A stretch of DNA of 64,000 bases from Streptomyces sp. SLBN-31 (lineage in GTDB: Bacteria; Actinomycetota; Actinomycetes; Streptomycetales; Streptomycetaceae): assembly GCF_006715395.1 (NCBI RefSeq), contig NZ_VFNC01000001.1:1364001-1428000 (forward strand), in the 5' to 3' direction. A program made the translations under genes and the position numbers. The notes under the pieces are model-generated. The model saw nothing but the letters and a program-made list of their open reading frames with translations, had not been told where the DNA came from and did not search any database. Below, in pieces: positions 35,784 through 43,654 of the stretch (position 1 is its first letter; each line of letters begins with the position of its first letter).

Positions 35784-37459
35784 CACGACTCCTCCTTGAC
35801 GGCGACCGTGTCCTTGGCGGCGACAGTGGTGGCGGTCGGCACCGGCTCGGGTTCGGCGAGGGCCTCCGGGAGGACGACGGTGAACTCCGCGCCGCCGCCG
35901 TGTGCCTCGCCCACCGTCGCGCTGCCGCCCTGCCTCTCGGCGAGCCGGCGCACCATGGAGAGCCCGATGCCGCGCTCGCGGTGCGCGGGCGCCTCCTTCG
36001 TGGACCAGCCGTCGGTGAAGACCAGCTCGCGTTGTTCCGCCGGGATCCCGGGCCCCGTGTCGCGCACTCTGAGGACGACGGTACGGCCCTCCGTGCGCAA
36101 CTCGACCTCCACGCGTGCGTGGAGGGTTCCCGCGACGGCGTCCAGCGCGTTGTCGACCAGGTTGCCGACGACCGTGACGAGCCCCCTGGGGTCGACCAAC
36201 CGGTCCGGCAGCCGCGTCCGGTCCGAGATCCACAGGGCGACGCCCCGCTCGGCCGCCACGGTCGCCTTGCCGACGAGCAGAGCCGCGAGCAACGGATCCC
36301 GGATCTTCTCCGTCACCTGCTCCGCGGTGGCCCGGTGGTCGCCGACCACCTCGCCGACGAACTCCACGGCGTCGTCGTACATCTCCAGTTCGAGCAGGCC
36401 CAGGAGTGTGTGCATGCGGTTGGCGTGCTCGTGGTCCTGGGCACGCAGCGCGTCGATCAGGCCGCGCGTCGAGTCGAGTTCCCGGCCGAGCTGCTCCAGC
36501 TCGGTGCGGTCGCGCAGGGTGGCCACGGCGCCGCCGTCGTCCGTGGGCATGCGGTTGGCGACCAGGACCCGCTGGCCGCGGACGGTGAGCAGGTCGGTGC
36601 CGGTGACCCGGCCGGCCAGAATGTCGGCCGTCCGCCCTTGGCCGAGGGCCTCGTCGGGGGAGCGGCCGACGGCCTCTTCGTCGATGCTGAGCAGACGGTG
36701 GGCCTCGTCGTTGAGGAGGCGAATTCGGCCGGTGCGGTCCAGGGCGACGACGCCCTCCCGGATGCCGTGCAACATCGCCTCGCGCTCCGCGAGCAACGCC
36801 GAGATGTCGGAGAAGGCCAGGTCGCGGGTCTGCCGCTGGACCCGGCGGGAGACGAGCCAGGCGGCCAGCGCTCCTACGGCCAGGGCGCCGCCCGCGTAGG
36901 CGAGCAGCCCCGGAATGGCGCTCAGCAGCCGGGCCCGCACGCTGTCGTAGGCGATGCCGACGGAGACCGCGCCGATGATGCGGTGGTGGGCGTCGTAGAG
37001 CGGCACCTTGCCGCGGGCCGAGCGGCCCAGCGTGCCCCGGTCTATCTCCATGACCTTCTTGCCAGCCAGGGCTTCCTTGGGGCTCGTCGAGACCTTCCGG
37101 CCGATCTCCGAGGCCGTCGGATGCGACCAGCGCACCCAGTGCGTGTTCAGCACGACGATGTACTCGGCGTTCGTGGCCACCCGGATCCGCTCGGCCTCCC
37201 TCTGCACCGGACCGTTTCTGCTCGGCGGAGTGGTGAGCACGCCCTCGGCGATCTGCGGGTCCTGCGCCGTCGTCTCGGCGATGGCCAAGGCCCTGCGCAT
37301 CGCCTCCTGGTCCAGCTGCTTGCTGAGCGGCGCGAGGAACAGACCGGTCGCGAGCACCGCGACCCCCGCGGCGATCGCCACCTGCATCAGCAGGACCTGC
37401 GAGAACACCCGCTTCGGCATGCCGAGGCGCAGGCGGCGGGCGGGCGGAGTGGGACTCAT
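35783..37459 (-). CDS. CitA/DcuS-type sensor histidine kinase
   Basis: 558 aa. Two membrane segments (QVLLMQVAIAAGVAVLATGL about 22-41 and LLAYAGGALAVGALAAWLV about 185-203) enclose a periplasm-side PDC/PAS sensor domain with RIRVATNAEYIVVLNTHWVR, the citrate/C4-dicarboxylate receptor layout. Then comes a cytosolic PAS (EREAMLHGIREGVVALDRTG) and a dimerisation helix QDHEHANRMHTLLGLLELE with phospho-acceptor His. The ATPase domain has VVGNLVDNALDAV, DTGPGIP, and GIGLSMVRRLAERQGG. ATG 37459 (MSPTPPARR) is preferred over 37513, whose upstream GAGAG abuts the codon. Confidence 0.92.
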   Translation of the reverse strand: MSPTPPARRLRLGMPKRVFSQVLLMQVAIAAGVAVLATGLFLAPLSKQLDQEAMRRALAIAETTAQDPQIAEGVLTTPPSRNGPVQREAERIRVATNAEYIVVLNTHWVRWSHPTASEIGRKVSTSPKEALAGKKVMEIDRGTLGRSARGKVPLYDAHHRIIGAVSVGIAYDSVRARLLSAIPGLLAYAGGALAVGALAAWLVSRRVQRQTRDLAFSDISALLAEREAMLHGIREGVVALDRTGRIRLLNDEAHRLLSIDEEAVGRSPDEALGQGRTADILAGRVTGTDLLTVRGQRVLVANRMPTDDGGAVATLRDRTELEQLGRELDSTRGLIDALRAQDHEHANRMHTLLGLLELEMYDDAVEFVGEVVGDHRATAEQVTEKIRDPLLAALLVGKATVAAERGVALWISDRTRLPDRLVDPRGLVTVVGNLVDNALDAVAGTLHARVEVELRTEGRTVVLRVRDTGPGIPAEQRELVFTDGWSTKEAPAHRERGIGLSMVRRLAERQGGSATVGEAHGGGAEFTVVLPEALAEPEPVPTATTVAAKDTVAVKEES

Positions 37460-37529
37460 ACCCACGACGGTACGTGGGAGGGCCGGAGCCGCCGTAGGGG
37501 GTGTGGCGTGCATCTCTCGATCAGTACCG

Positions 37530-37539
37530 ATTGATCAAT
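37530..37539. promoter_or_regulatory. ATTGATCAAT palindrome upstream of the CitA-type kinase
   Basis: Perfect 10-bp AT-rich palindrome in a short 116-bp gap between the kinase start and the next gene's stop. Candidate promoter/operator. The TTGATC core also appears inside and upstream of the citrate synthase gene. Confidence 0.35.
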
Positions 37540-37575
37540 GTTGAGTCCCTCTGGTGGACGCCTTGACGGGCACGA

Positions 37576-38517
37576 TCAACTCGCGAGCGCCGTCGCCACC
37601 AGTTCGCGCACCTCGACGACGTCCATGCGCGCGGGGGACCCCAGGATCGACGTGCCGCAGCTCTCCGGGCGGGGCGGCGCCGCGGCGCCCTGGGCCACGA
37701 CGACGCGCCAGCGGCGTCCGTCGGCGTGAGCGACGGTCACCTCCCAGCGCGGAGCCGCACCGAGCGTCCCGACCACGGCCAGGGCGTCCGCCGCGTACTC
37801 GCGCACAGCGGTGCGCACGGCCAGCTCGGCCGCCTGACCGGGCCGCTCCCAGGCGGAGTTCCCACGGCATCCCTCTACGACGACGCGCCCTTCCCGGACG
37901 CTGTGCAGGACCTGCTTGATGGCGTGGGCCTCGGCGCGGCCGTACGCGTATCCGTAGGGCAGGACGAGCAGGGTCGGCGAGAAGCGATGACCACCCAGAT
38001 GAGTGACCTCCCAGACGCCCTCGACGCCCGAGGCGGCGAGTTCGGCGGCGAGCGGACGGCCGAGCAGCGCGCAGCAGCGGTCGCGCTTGCCGTTGGTGCA
38101 GACGAGGGCGAGCGGGTCGCCCGTGTGCGGCCGCGCTCCGAGTACCGAGTCGAAGGTCCGGTGCTCGCCCCTGCCGAGCGCCGCGAAGTCGAGGTCGAGC
38201 AGGTCCTGCGGCTCGCGGATCGTGGCGGAGTGCAGCCACCCCCGGCCGGGCACGGTGTGGGCCGCGTAGACCTGACGCGCTGAGGGCGTCCCGAGGTCGG
38301 CGTGGCGCCCGGGACGGCGGATCAGTGCGATGCGTACGCCCGTGCCCTTGACGGCCGCTTCCAGGGCGCGGCCCAGGGCCGGATCGAGGTGGCTCGATGT
38401 GAGCGCCTTGGCGCCCCAGGGGCCCGGCTGCTCCAGCAGCAGCCAGGTCCGAGCGGTGGCCGCGGTTCCCGCGAGGGGCTCGTCGAGCTCCTGGGAAGCG
38501 GTTGAGCACGTACTCAC
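37576..38517 (-). CDS. Sucrase/ferredoxin-like family protein
   Basis: Thioredoxin-fold ferredoxin-like protein of the sucrase/ferredoxin-like family; role unknown, probably redox or Fe-S related. 313 aa. Diagnostic CTNGKRDRCCALLGRPLAAE (about 140-159) with Cys pair and HLGGHRFSPTLLVLPYGYAYG (about 181-201; only the first part, HxGGHRF, is invariant). Another Cys in SCGTSILGSP near the C-terminus. GTG start at 38517 lies immediately next to an iron-box-like sequence, and a -10-like TAGGCT ends 7 bases before it. So a leaderless, iron-repressed message is likely; this fits an iron-acquisition role such as siderophore reduction (inference). Confidence 0.87.
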   Translation of the reverse strand: MSTCSTASQELDEPLAGTAATARTWLLLEQPGPWGAKALTSSHLDPALGRALEAAVKGTGVRIALIRRPGRHADLGTPSARQVYAAHTVPGRGWLHSATIREPQDLLDLDFAALGRGEHRTFDSVLGARPHTGDPLALVCTNGKRDRCCALLGRPLAAELAASGVEGVWEVTHLGGHRFSPTLLVLPYGYAYGRAEAHAIKQVLHSVREGRVVVEGCRGNSAWERPGQAAELAVRTAVREYAADALAVVGTLGAAPRWEVTVAHADGRRWRVVVAQGAAAPPRPESCGTSILGSPARMDVVEVRELVATALAS

Positions 38518-38536
38518 AGAGGTGAGCCTAACCTGA
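38518..38536 (-). promoter_or_regulatory. Iron box (DtxR/IdeR/DmdR1 type) with embedded -10
   Basis: Minus strand TCAGGTTAGGCTCACCTCT against consensus TTAGGTTAGGCTCACCTAA: 16 of 19 identical. TAGGCT inside it (38530-38525) is a -10 candidate 7 bases before the GTG. Confidence 0.75.
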
Positions 38537-38580
38537 CTTCCCCAGGGACGGCTTCCCGGAGGCGGGGCGAGCGGGTTGAT

Positions 38581-39825
38581 TCATGCACGGCGGACGTTGA
38601 GGACGGCCAGCGCGGCCGCGCTACAGATCACCATGGTGGTGCCCATGCTCACCGCGGTGACCTGGCCGGGCAGGCTCATGGCGGAGGCGGCGAGCCCGCC
38701 GACGAGGAACTGCAGCAGCCCTTGCAGGGAGGAGGCGGCTCCAGCGGCCGAACCGTGGCCGCCCAGCGCCAGGGACGTGGCGTTGGCCAGCACGATGCCG
38801 AGCATGGACATCACCAGGAAGAGGCACGTCAGCAGCAGCGGGAGCGGGAGGTGGAACGCGGCGCAGCTCAGGACGCCGGCGGAGCCGAGGGTCGCCACGG
38901 TCAGGCTGACGCGCAGCAGCGTGTGCTCGTCGGCGACGCGACCGACGAGCATGCCGCCGACCTGCCCGAGCAGCACGATGCCCAGACCGTTGAGGCCGAA
39001 GACGAGACCGAACTGCTGGGCCGTGAGGCCGTACGCGTCCTGCAGGACGAACGACGATCCGGAGATGTAGGCGAACGCGGCGGCGAACATCAGTGCCGCG
39101 GCGAGCACGTACCGCATGTACCGGACGTCGGTGGCCAGCGCCCGGAAGGTCCGCAGCGTGGCGCCCAGGTGGGCCGGCGCCCGGTTGGCGTCCGGCAGCG
39201 ATTCGGGCAGCGCGAAGACCACCGCGAGCAGGAGGACGGCGCCGACGACGGCGAGCACCAGGAACACCGCGCGCCAGGTGGTGAGCGTCAGCAGTTGGCC
39301 GCCGATGACGGGTGCCACGACCGGGGCGACGCCGTTGACGACCATCAGGGTGGAGAAGAACCGGGTCATGGCGGTGCCGGAGAACAGGTCCCGCACGATG
39401 GCCCGCGCCAGGACGGTGCCGGCCGCCGCACCCAGCGACTGCAGGATCCGGCCGGTGATCAGCCAGCCGACCGAGGGCGCCAGCGCACACCACAGCGACC
39501 CCGCCAGGTACAACGCCATGCCGGCCAGGAGCGGGCGGCGCCGGCCCCAGGCGTCCGACAGCGGGCCGACGATCACCTGGAAGACGGCCAGGCCGACGAC
39601 GAACGCCGTGAGGGTCATCTGGACCAGCGGTGCGCTGGTGTGCAGTTGGTGCGCCATGTCTGGCATGGCGGGCAGGTACATGTCGATCGTGAGCGCACCG
39701 AAGGCACTCAACGAACCGAGGATCAGGGCCAGCCGCGCACGGCCTGCTGGGGTCGCCGGCTTCGCGTCGTCGGCGCCCTCCGCCGCGGCGAACGCCGACC
39801 GGTCTCCTTCATTGATTATGGACAC
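38581..39825 (-). CDS. Bcr/CflA-type MFS drug exporter
   Basis: 12-TM drug:proton antiporter, 414 aa. Family features: LTIDMYLPAMPDMAHQL (about 45-61) and motif A GPLSDAWGRRRPLLAGM (about 87-103), then LGAAAGTVLARAIVRDLF (motif C region) and NGVAPVVAPVIGGQLL. Start GTG 39825 lies inside the shared MarR operator; no better in-frame start with a ribosome site was found. It diverges from a MarR gene and is very likely its target. It ends about 64 bases from the ferredoxin-like gene's start on the same strand. Confidence 0.92.
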   Translation of the reverse strand: MSIINEGDRSAFAAAEGADDAKPATPAGRARLALILGSLSAFGALTIDMYLPAMPDMAHQLHTSAPLVQMTLTAFVVGLAVFQVIVGPLSDAWGRRRPLLAGMALYLAGSLWCALAPSVGWLITGRILQSLGAAAGTVLARAIVRDLFSGTAMTRFFSTLMVVNGVAPVVAPVIGGQLLTLTTWRAVFLVLAVVGAVLLLAVVFALPESLPDANRAPAHLGATLRTFRALATDVRYMRYVLAAALMFAAAFAYISGSSFVLQDAYGLTAQQFGLVFGLNGLGIVLLGQVGGMLVGRVADEHTLLRVSLTVATLGSAGVLSCAAFHLPLPLLLTCLFLVMSMLGIVLANATSLALGGHGSAAGAASSLQGLLQFLVGGLAASAMSLPGQVTAVSMGTTMVICSAAALAVLNVRRA

Positions 39826-39844
39826 ATAATTATGATGGCATAAT
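39815..39844. promoter_or_regulatory. Double overlapping MarR operator
   Basis: ATTATG-GACA-CATAAT (39815-39830) and ATTATG-ATGG-CATAAT (39829-39844): two inverted repeats with identical 6-bp arms and 4-bp spacers sharing two bases. Both divergent promoters overlap. Confidence 0.8.
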
Positions 39845-39848
39845 TCAG

Positions 39849-39854
39849 TAGGGT
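39849..39854 (+). promoter_or_regulatory. -10-like hexamer of the marR-type gene
   Basis: TAGGGT ends 6 bases before ATG 39861, directly beside the operator; leaderless start predicted. Confidence 0.5.
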
Positions 39855-39860
39855 GGCGCC

Positions 39861-40331
39861 ATGCCTCGCGACAAAGAAAACGCCGTCGGTACGGACGATG
39901 GTGGGCCGCTCGCCGATCTCGCCGACCTGATCCTCAACGTCGGCCGACTGGTGCGGGCCCGCACTCCGGAAGGCCCGCAGGTGGTGACGCTGACCGAGAC
40001 GGAGCGGCACGTGATGCGCGTCGTCGACCTGTATCCCGGAGCGGCGCCCAGCGAGATCGCCCGCCGCACCCGGCTGCAGCGCACCAATGTCAGCACGGCG
40101 CTGCGCAGCCTCGAGAGCAAGGGGATGGTCTCCCGCGCCGCCACCGAGGGCCGTGGCGTCGCCGTGCGCCCGACCGAGCGCGCGGCGGCCAACCTCCACA
40201 TCCTGCGCGCCGCCTGGGCGCGGGAACTCGCCGCCATCCTGGGCGACGACCTCGACACGGTCCGGCAGTGCACCCAGCTGCTCAGCCACCTGGAACAGCG
40301 GCTCACCGCCGACGATCAGGGCGGATCATGA
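39861..40331 (+). CDS. MarR-family transcriptional regulator
   Basis: 156 aa winged-helix repressor. ETERHVMRVVDLYPGAAPSE leads to the recognition helix IARRTRLQRTNVSTALRSLE (about 67-86), then the wing GMVSRAATEGRGVAVRPTER with the usual Asp-Xaa-Arg replaced by Glu-Gly-Arg. Dimer helices flank it. The double palindrome in the shared promoter makes it the probable repressor of itself and the Bcr/CflA exporter. Inducer unknown. Confidence 0.92.
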   Translation: MPRDKENAVGTDDGGPLADLADLILNVGRLVRARTPEGPQVVTLTETERHVMRVVDLYPGAAPSEIARRTRLQRTNVSTALRSLESKGMVSRAATEGRGVAVRPTERAAANLHILRAAWARELAAILGDDLDTVRQCTQLLSHLEQRLTADDQGGS

Positions 40332-40417
40332 CCGCCGAAGGCCCGACACCGACCGGAGCCGGGATGCGGCGGATCATCCGTCTGTGGCGACTCCGAATCC
40401 CATGTTGAGGTGATCAG

Positions 40418-41674
40418 TCACTCAGGAAGGGGCCGGGGCGGCTTCGGGCCCACGTAGTGCCCGCTCGGGCGCATGCGCAGCGGTCGCTCCCCGTACTCCT
40501 CCAGCGCGTGGGCGATCCAGCCCGCCGTACGGGCCACGGCGAAGATCGTCTCACCCGCGGTGGCGGGCATCCCGCAGGAGGCCGTGAGCGCGGCGAGGGC
40601 CAGGTCGACATTGGCGTGCAGCGGGCTGTGACGGGCGGTGGTGGCGACGATGTCGCGGGCCGCGGCGAGCGCGGGGCCGGCGTTCGGCATCTCCTCAAGG
40701 AGGCCGAACAGGACACGCGCGCGTGGATCCTCGCCCGTGTAGAGACGGTGGCCGAGTCCGGGGATGCGACGCCCGGCCCGCAGCTCCTCGGCGATGACGG
40801 GGCCCGCGTCGCCCTCGTCGAGTACGTCCATCAGCAGCCGGTGCGCGAGCCCGCTGGACGCCCCGTGCAGGGGACCCTCCAGCACGCCGAGGCCGGCGGA
40901 GACGGCCGCGTAGGCGTGCGCGCGGGCCGAGGCGGCGACGCGCACGGCGAGGGTCGAGGCGGCGAGATCGTGGTCGACGAGGAGGGCGAGCGCGGTGTCG
41001 AGGGCGCGCAGCGAGGCTTCGTCGGCGTCCCTGCCGCTGAGCCGTGACCACAGGCGCTGGGCCAGCGGGCCTTCGTCGCGGCGGTAGGTCCCCCGTTGCG
41101 GCAGGGCGGCGACCAGGGTGGGGATCAGCGTGCGCGCGGTGCCGAGCACGGCTTCCTCGGACAGGTCGAAGCGCAGCGGGTCCGCGGTCCCGGCGCCGAT
41201 CGCGGCGACCCTCAACCGGTCCGTGGGGCTGGTGTGTTCGGGCAGGCCGTCGACGGCGCGGCGGGCGATGAGGACGGCGGCTTCGGGCGCGGTGAAGGTC
41301 GTTCCCGGTCGCATGCGGCCGGTCCACAGCCACTCGGCGACCTCTTCGTAGGAGTGGCGGGTGGCGAGTTCGGTGGCGTCCACGCCCCGGAAGTAGTAGC
41401 GGTCCTCCTCGATGAGCGTGATGCGGGTCCGGACGGACAGCTCGCCGCCCGACCCCGGACTCCCGCTGCTCTCCCGTCTGTTGCGCCGGGCGAGGGCCTC
41501 CACTTCCCGGCCGTCGAAGGTGCTGCCCCGGCCGCCCGGCACGCGCCGGCTGCTGAGCTGGCCGCGGCTCACGTACGCGTACACGGTCTCGGGCTTCACG
41601 CCCAGGAGTTCGGCGGCTTCCTTGGTCGTCAGCCGCCGTTCCGCGGAATCGGGGGAGGGGTCTTGATCGCGCAT
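40418..41674 (-). CDS. Citrate synthase family protein with N-terminal HTH
   Basis: 418 aa. Residues 15-75 form a MerR/excisionase-type helix-turn-helix (LTTKEAAELLGVKPETVYAY, then RGSTFDGREVEALARR). The rest is a citrate synthase fold: GVDATELATRHSYEEVAEWL, GVLEGPLHGASSGLAHRLL (first catalytic His), RRIPGLGHRLYTGEDPRARV (second His), FAVARTAGWIAHALEEY. So it may bind DNA and an acyl-CoA or oxaloacetate-type ligand, or be an enzyme with a relic domain. It is divergent from a second citrate synthase gene over a 140-bp AT-rich control region that is an obvious target. ATG 41674 (MRDQDP) chosen. Confidence 0.88.
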   Translation of the reverse strand: MRDQDPSPDSAERRLTTKEAAELLGVKPETVYAYVSRGQLSSRRVPGGRGSTFDGREVEALARRNRRESSGSPGSGGELSVRTRITLIEEDRYYFRGVDATELATRHSYEEVAEWLWTGRMRPGTTFTAPEAAVLIARRAVDGLPEHTSPTDRLRVAAIGAGTADPLRFDLSEEAVLGTARTLIPTLVAALPQRGTYRRDEGPLAQRLWSRLSGRDADEASLRALDTALALLVDHDLAASTLAVRVAASARAHAYAAVSAGLGVLEGPLHGASSGLAHRLLMDVLDEGDAGPVIAEELRAGRRIPGLGHRLYTGEDPRARVLFGLLEEMPNAGPALAAARDIVATTARHSPLHANVDLALAALTASCGMPATAGETIFAVARTAGWIAHALEEYGERPLRMRPSGHYVGPKPPRPLPE

Positions 41675-41712
41675 GGGGTCACCGTATCCGCCTAGCGACG
41701 CATGGATGGGAT

Positions 41713-41797
41713 GACTTGATTCAATCAATATTGACAGGAATTAAGTCAAGCATGGACAGTCAAATCAAGTCCAGGCATGAGCAGGCAAGTCCAGGCA
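41713..41797. promoter_or_regulatory. AT-rich operator region between the citrate synthase genes
   Basis: Contains the perfect palindrome TTGATT-C-AATCAA (41716-41728), a larger imperfect inverted repeat GACTTGATTC (41713-41722) with GAATTAAGTC (41738-41747), and two direct copies of CAAGTCCAGGCA (41766-41777, 41786-41797). GGGAGGA at 41803-41809 is the ribosome site of the plus-strand gene. Confidence 0.65.
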
Positions 41798-41814
41798 AGA
41801 CCAGGGAGGAAATC

Positions 41815-42981
41815 ATGTCCGTCAACAGGTCTGTGGCCACGACCGTCAAGGTGCCGCGAGGACTCGCCGGTGTGGTCGTCACCGATACCTCGATCGGTGA
41901 CGTGCGGGGGCTCGAGGGCTTCTATCACTACCGCCAGTACTCGGCCGTGGAGCTCGCTCGAACTCGCGGCTTCGAGGATGTCTGGCACCTCATGGTCCAT
42001 GGCGAACTGCCGGACGCGGCGCGACGGGACGCCTTCGTCGCGCAGACGGTGGCGCTGCGGCGGCCGCCGGAGGAGGTGCGCGCGGTGCTGCCCGCGATCG
42101 CGGCGGCGAGCGGTGGCTCGGGGCCGCTGGCCGGCATGCGCACCGCGCTCTCGCTGCTCGGCGCGGCGAAGGGCTTCAGGCCGGTGTACGACATCGAAGC
42201 GGACGAACGCCGTCGGGACACCCTCGCCGCGGTCGCCGCCGTACCCACCCTCCTCGCCGCTCTGCATCGACTGGAGCGGGGTCTCGAACCGGTGGAACCG
42301 CGCGAAGACCTTCCGTACGCCGCCAACTACCTCTACATGCTCACGGGTTCGGAACCGGAACCGCGTCAGGCCCGGGCGATCGAGCAATACTTGATCTCAA
42401 CCATTGATCACGGATTCAACGCATCAACCTTTACCGCCCGCGTCATCGCGTCGACCGGAGCGGACGTGGCGGCATGTCTGGTGGGCGCGGTGGGAGCCCT
42501 GTCGGGACCTCTGCACGGCGGAGCGCCGAGCCGGGCCCTGGACACCCTGGACGCCATCGGCACACCCGACCGCATAGACCCCTGGATCCGAGAGCGCGTC
42601 CTCGCAGGCGACCGCATCATGGGCTTCGGCCACGCGATCTACCGCACGGAGGACCCCCGCTCCCGGATGCTCCGGGAGATCGCCCAGAGTTTCGGCGGCT
42701 CGCGGGTCGAATTCGCGGTCGAGGTCGAGCGGCAGGTGGAGGCGATCCTGGCGGAGCTGAAGCCGGGCCGCGAGCTCCACACGAACGTCGAGTTCTACGC
42801 GGGCGTGGTCATGGAACTGTGCGGCCTGCCCCGCGAGATGTTCACCCCGACCTTCGCGGCGGCCCGCATGGTCGGCTGGAGCGCCAACATCCTGGAACAG
42901 GCGGAGGACCGGAAGATCATCAGGCCGGTGGCGCGGTATGTGGGGCCGGGGGCGCCGGTGGCGGTGCCGAAGGCGGCGTGA
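41815..42981 (+). CDS. Citrate synthase / 2-methylcitrate synthase family enzyme
   Basis: 388 aa. Condenses acetyl- or propionyl-CoA with oxaloacetate. LAGVVVTDTSIGDVRG and YHYRQYSAVELA at the N-terminus; GALSGPLHGGAPSRALDTLD (His near 225-245 region), RIMGFGHAIYRTEDPRSRML (second His, Arg) and FTPTFAAARMVGWSANILEQ near the C-terminus with catalytic Asp replaced in this alignment by the usual downstream position not certain from reading. ATG 41815 has a strong ribosome site. Codons in 42386-42433 are unusually AT-rich and contain promoter-like half-sites. It is divergent from an HTH-citrate synthase protein; which acyl-CoA is used cannot be decided. Confidence 0.9.
   Translation: MSVNRSVATTVKVPRGLAGVVVTDTSIGDVRGLEGFYHYRQYSAVELARTRGFEDVWHLMVHGELPDAARRDAFVAQTVALRRPPEEVRAVLPAIAAASGGSGPLAGMRTALSLLGAAKGFRPVYDIEADERRRDTLAAVAAVPTLLAALHRLERGLEPVEPREDLPYAANYLYMLTGSEPEPRQARAIEQYLISTIDHGFNASTFTARVIASTGADVAACLVGAVGALSGPLHGGAPSRALDTLDAIGTPDRIDPWIRERVLAGDRIMGFGHAIYRTEDPRSRMLREIAQSFGGSRVEFAVEVERQVEAILAELKPGRELHTNVEFYAGVVMELCGLPREMFTPTFAAARMVGWSANILEQAEDRKIIRPVARYVGPGAPVAVPKAA
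42386..42433 (+). promoter_or_regulatory. Possible intragenic operator in the citrate synthase gene
   Basis: An AT-rich patch with TTGATCTCAA (42391-42400), ATTGATCA (42403-42410), ATTCAA and ATCAA, repeating the TTGA/TCAA half-sites of the promoter. About half of its codons end in A or T in a gene that otherwise rarely does. Regulatory role is inference. Confidence 0.3.
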
Positions 42982-43148
42982 GGAACGCGTGCGGCCTGGT
43001 GCCGTTCTGGCGCCAGGCCTCATCGGTGGGCCGAGCAGTGACGGGGTGCCGGCTGCTCGTCAGTTGTGCGTCCGGCTCGGTCCGTGGTTGCGTGCAGCCG
43101 GGAAGTCAGAGGGGGACGGCCCAGGGTGAGGCTCGCCCATACAGAAGA

Positions 43149-43388
43149 TCAGGCGTCGGGGATGTCAGCCTTGGCGCGAATCAGGGTTTCGCGGGTGATC
43201 ACCACAATGCGCTCGTAGTCGGCACGTGAGGCGTCAGACGGCAGGTCGGTGTCGAGTGAGTCGGTGACATCTGTGCCGATGATGGCGAAGCGGCCGTCGG
43301 ACAGCTCGAAGATGTCCGGGCAGTTTCCTCCGCCCGCGCTGCCCCGGTCGCGAGGAGGGACACCGAGGCGGCGGATGATCTGACTCAC
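43149..43388 (-). CDS. Small conserved hypothetical protein (usual partner of DUF6879 proteins)
   Basis: 79 aa, soluble. IRRLGVPPRDRGSAGGGNCP, FELSDGRFAIIGTDVTD and YERIVVITRETLIRAKADIP form a compact conserved protein that I recall from many Streptomyces, normally encoded next to a DUF6879 gene. No such partner lies here: the neighbours are a citrate synthase gene and a DUF6082-like gene. GTG 43388 has AAGAGGAAAA upstream. Function unknown; such pairs are common in accessory regions. Confidence 0.75.
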   Translation of the reverse strand: MSQIIRRLGVPPRDRGSAGGGNCPDIFELSDGRFAIIGTDVTDSLDTDLPSDASRADYERIVVITRETLIRAKADIPDA

Positions 43389-43654
43389 AGTTGTTTTCCT
43401 CTTGTCTTTGGTTCAGTGCATGCGCCGGCACTCCGGCTGCAGTCAGGAGAACATGCTGGCAAGAGGGGGGTTTCCTGCGGGTCAACCTGGTGACGGCCAC
43501 AACGATGCCGGTATCGGAGCATCCTCTTGGGTGGCGCCTGGGAAGAGGGGTCTTTTTATGGGTTCGTTATCACTCGATCAAGCGAGCCCATGTGGGTGGT
43601 GGAAGGGTGCGCTGAGCGTTGACGTTCCGCTACGGGCGGCCGGCCCTCACATCC
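43389..43654. other. Low-GC spacer in the accessory islet
   Basis: No gene seen. It has lower G+C than the window average and an imperfect hairpin (ATGGGTTCG at 43557 with CGAGCCCAT near 43583). GTTGACC near 43478 on the minus strand is a weak -35 candidate for the 43388 gene. Confidence 0.4.

Noticed and set aside
43557..43591. Hairpin in the islet spacer as a terminator
   Set aside because: It has mismatches, is not positioned just after a stop codon, and has no U-run.
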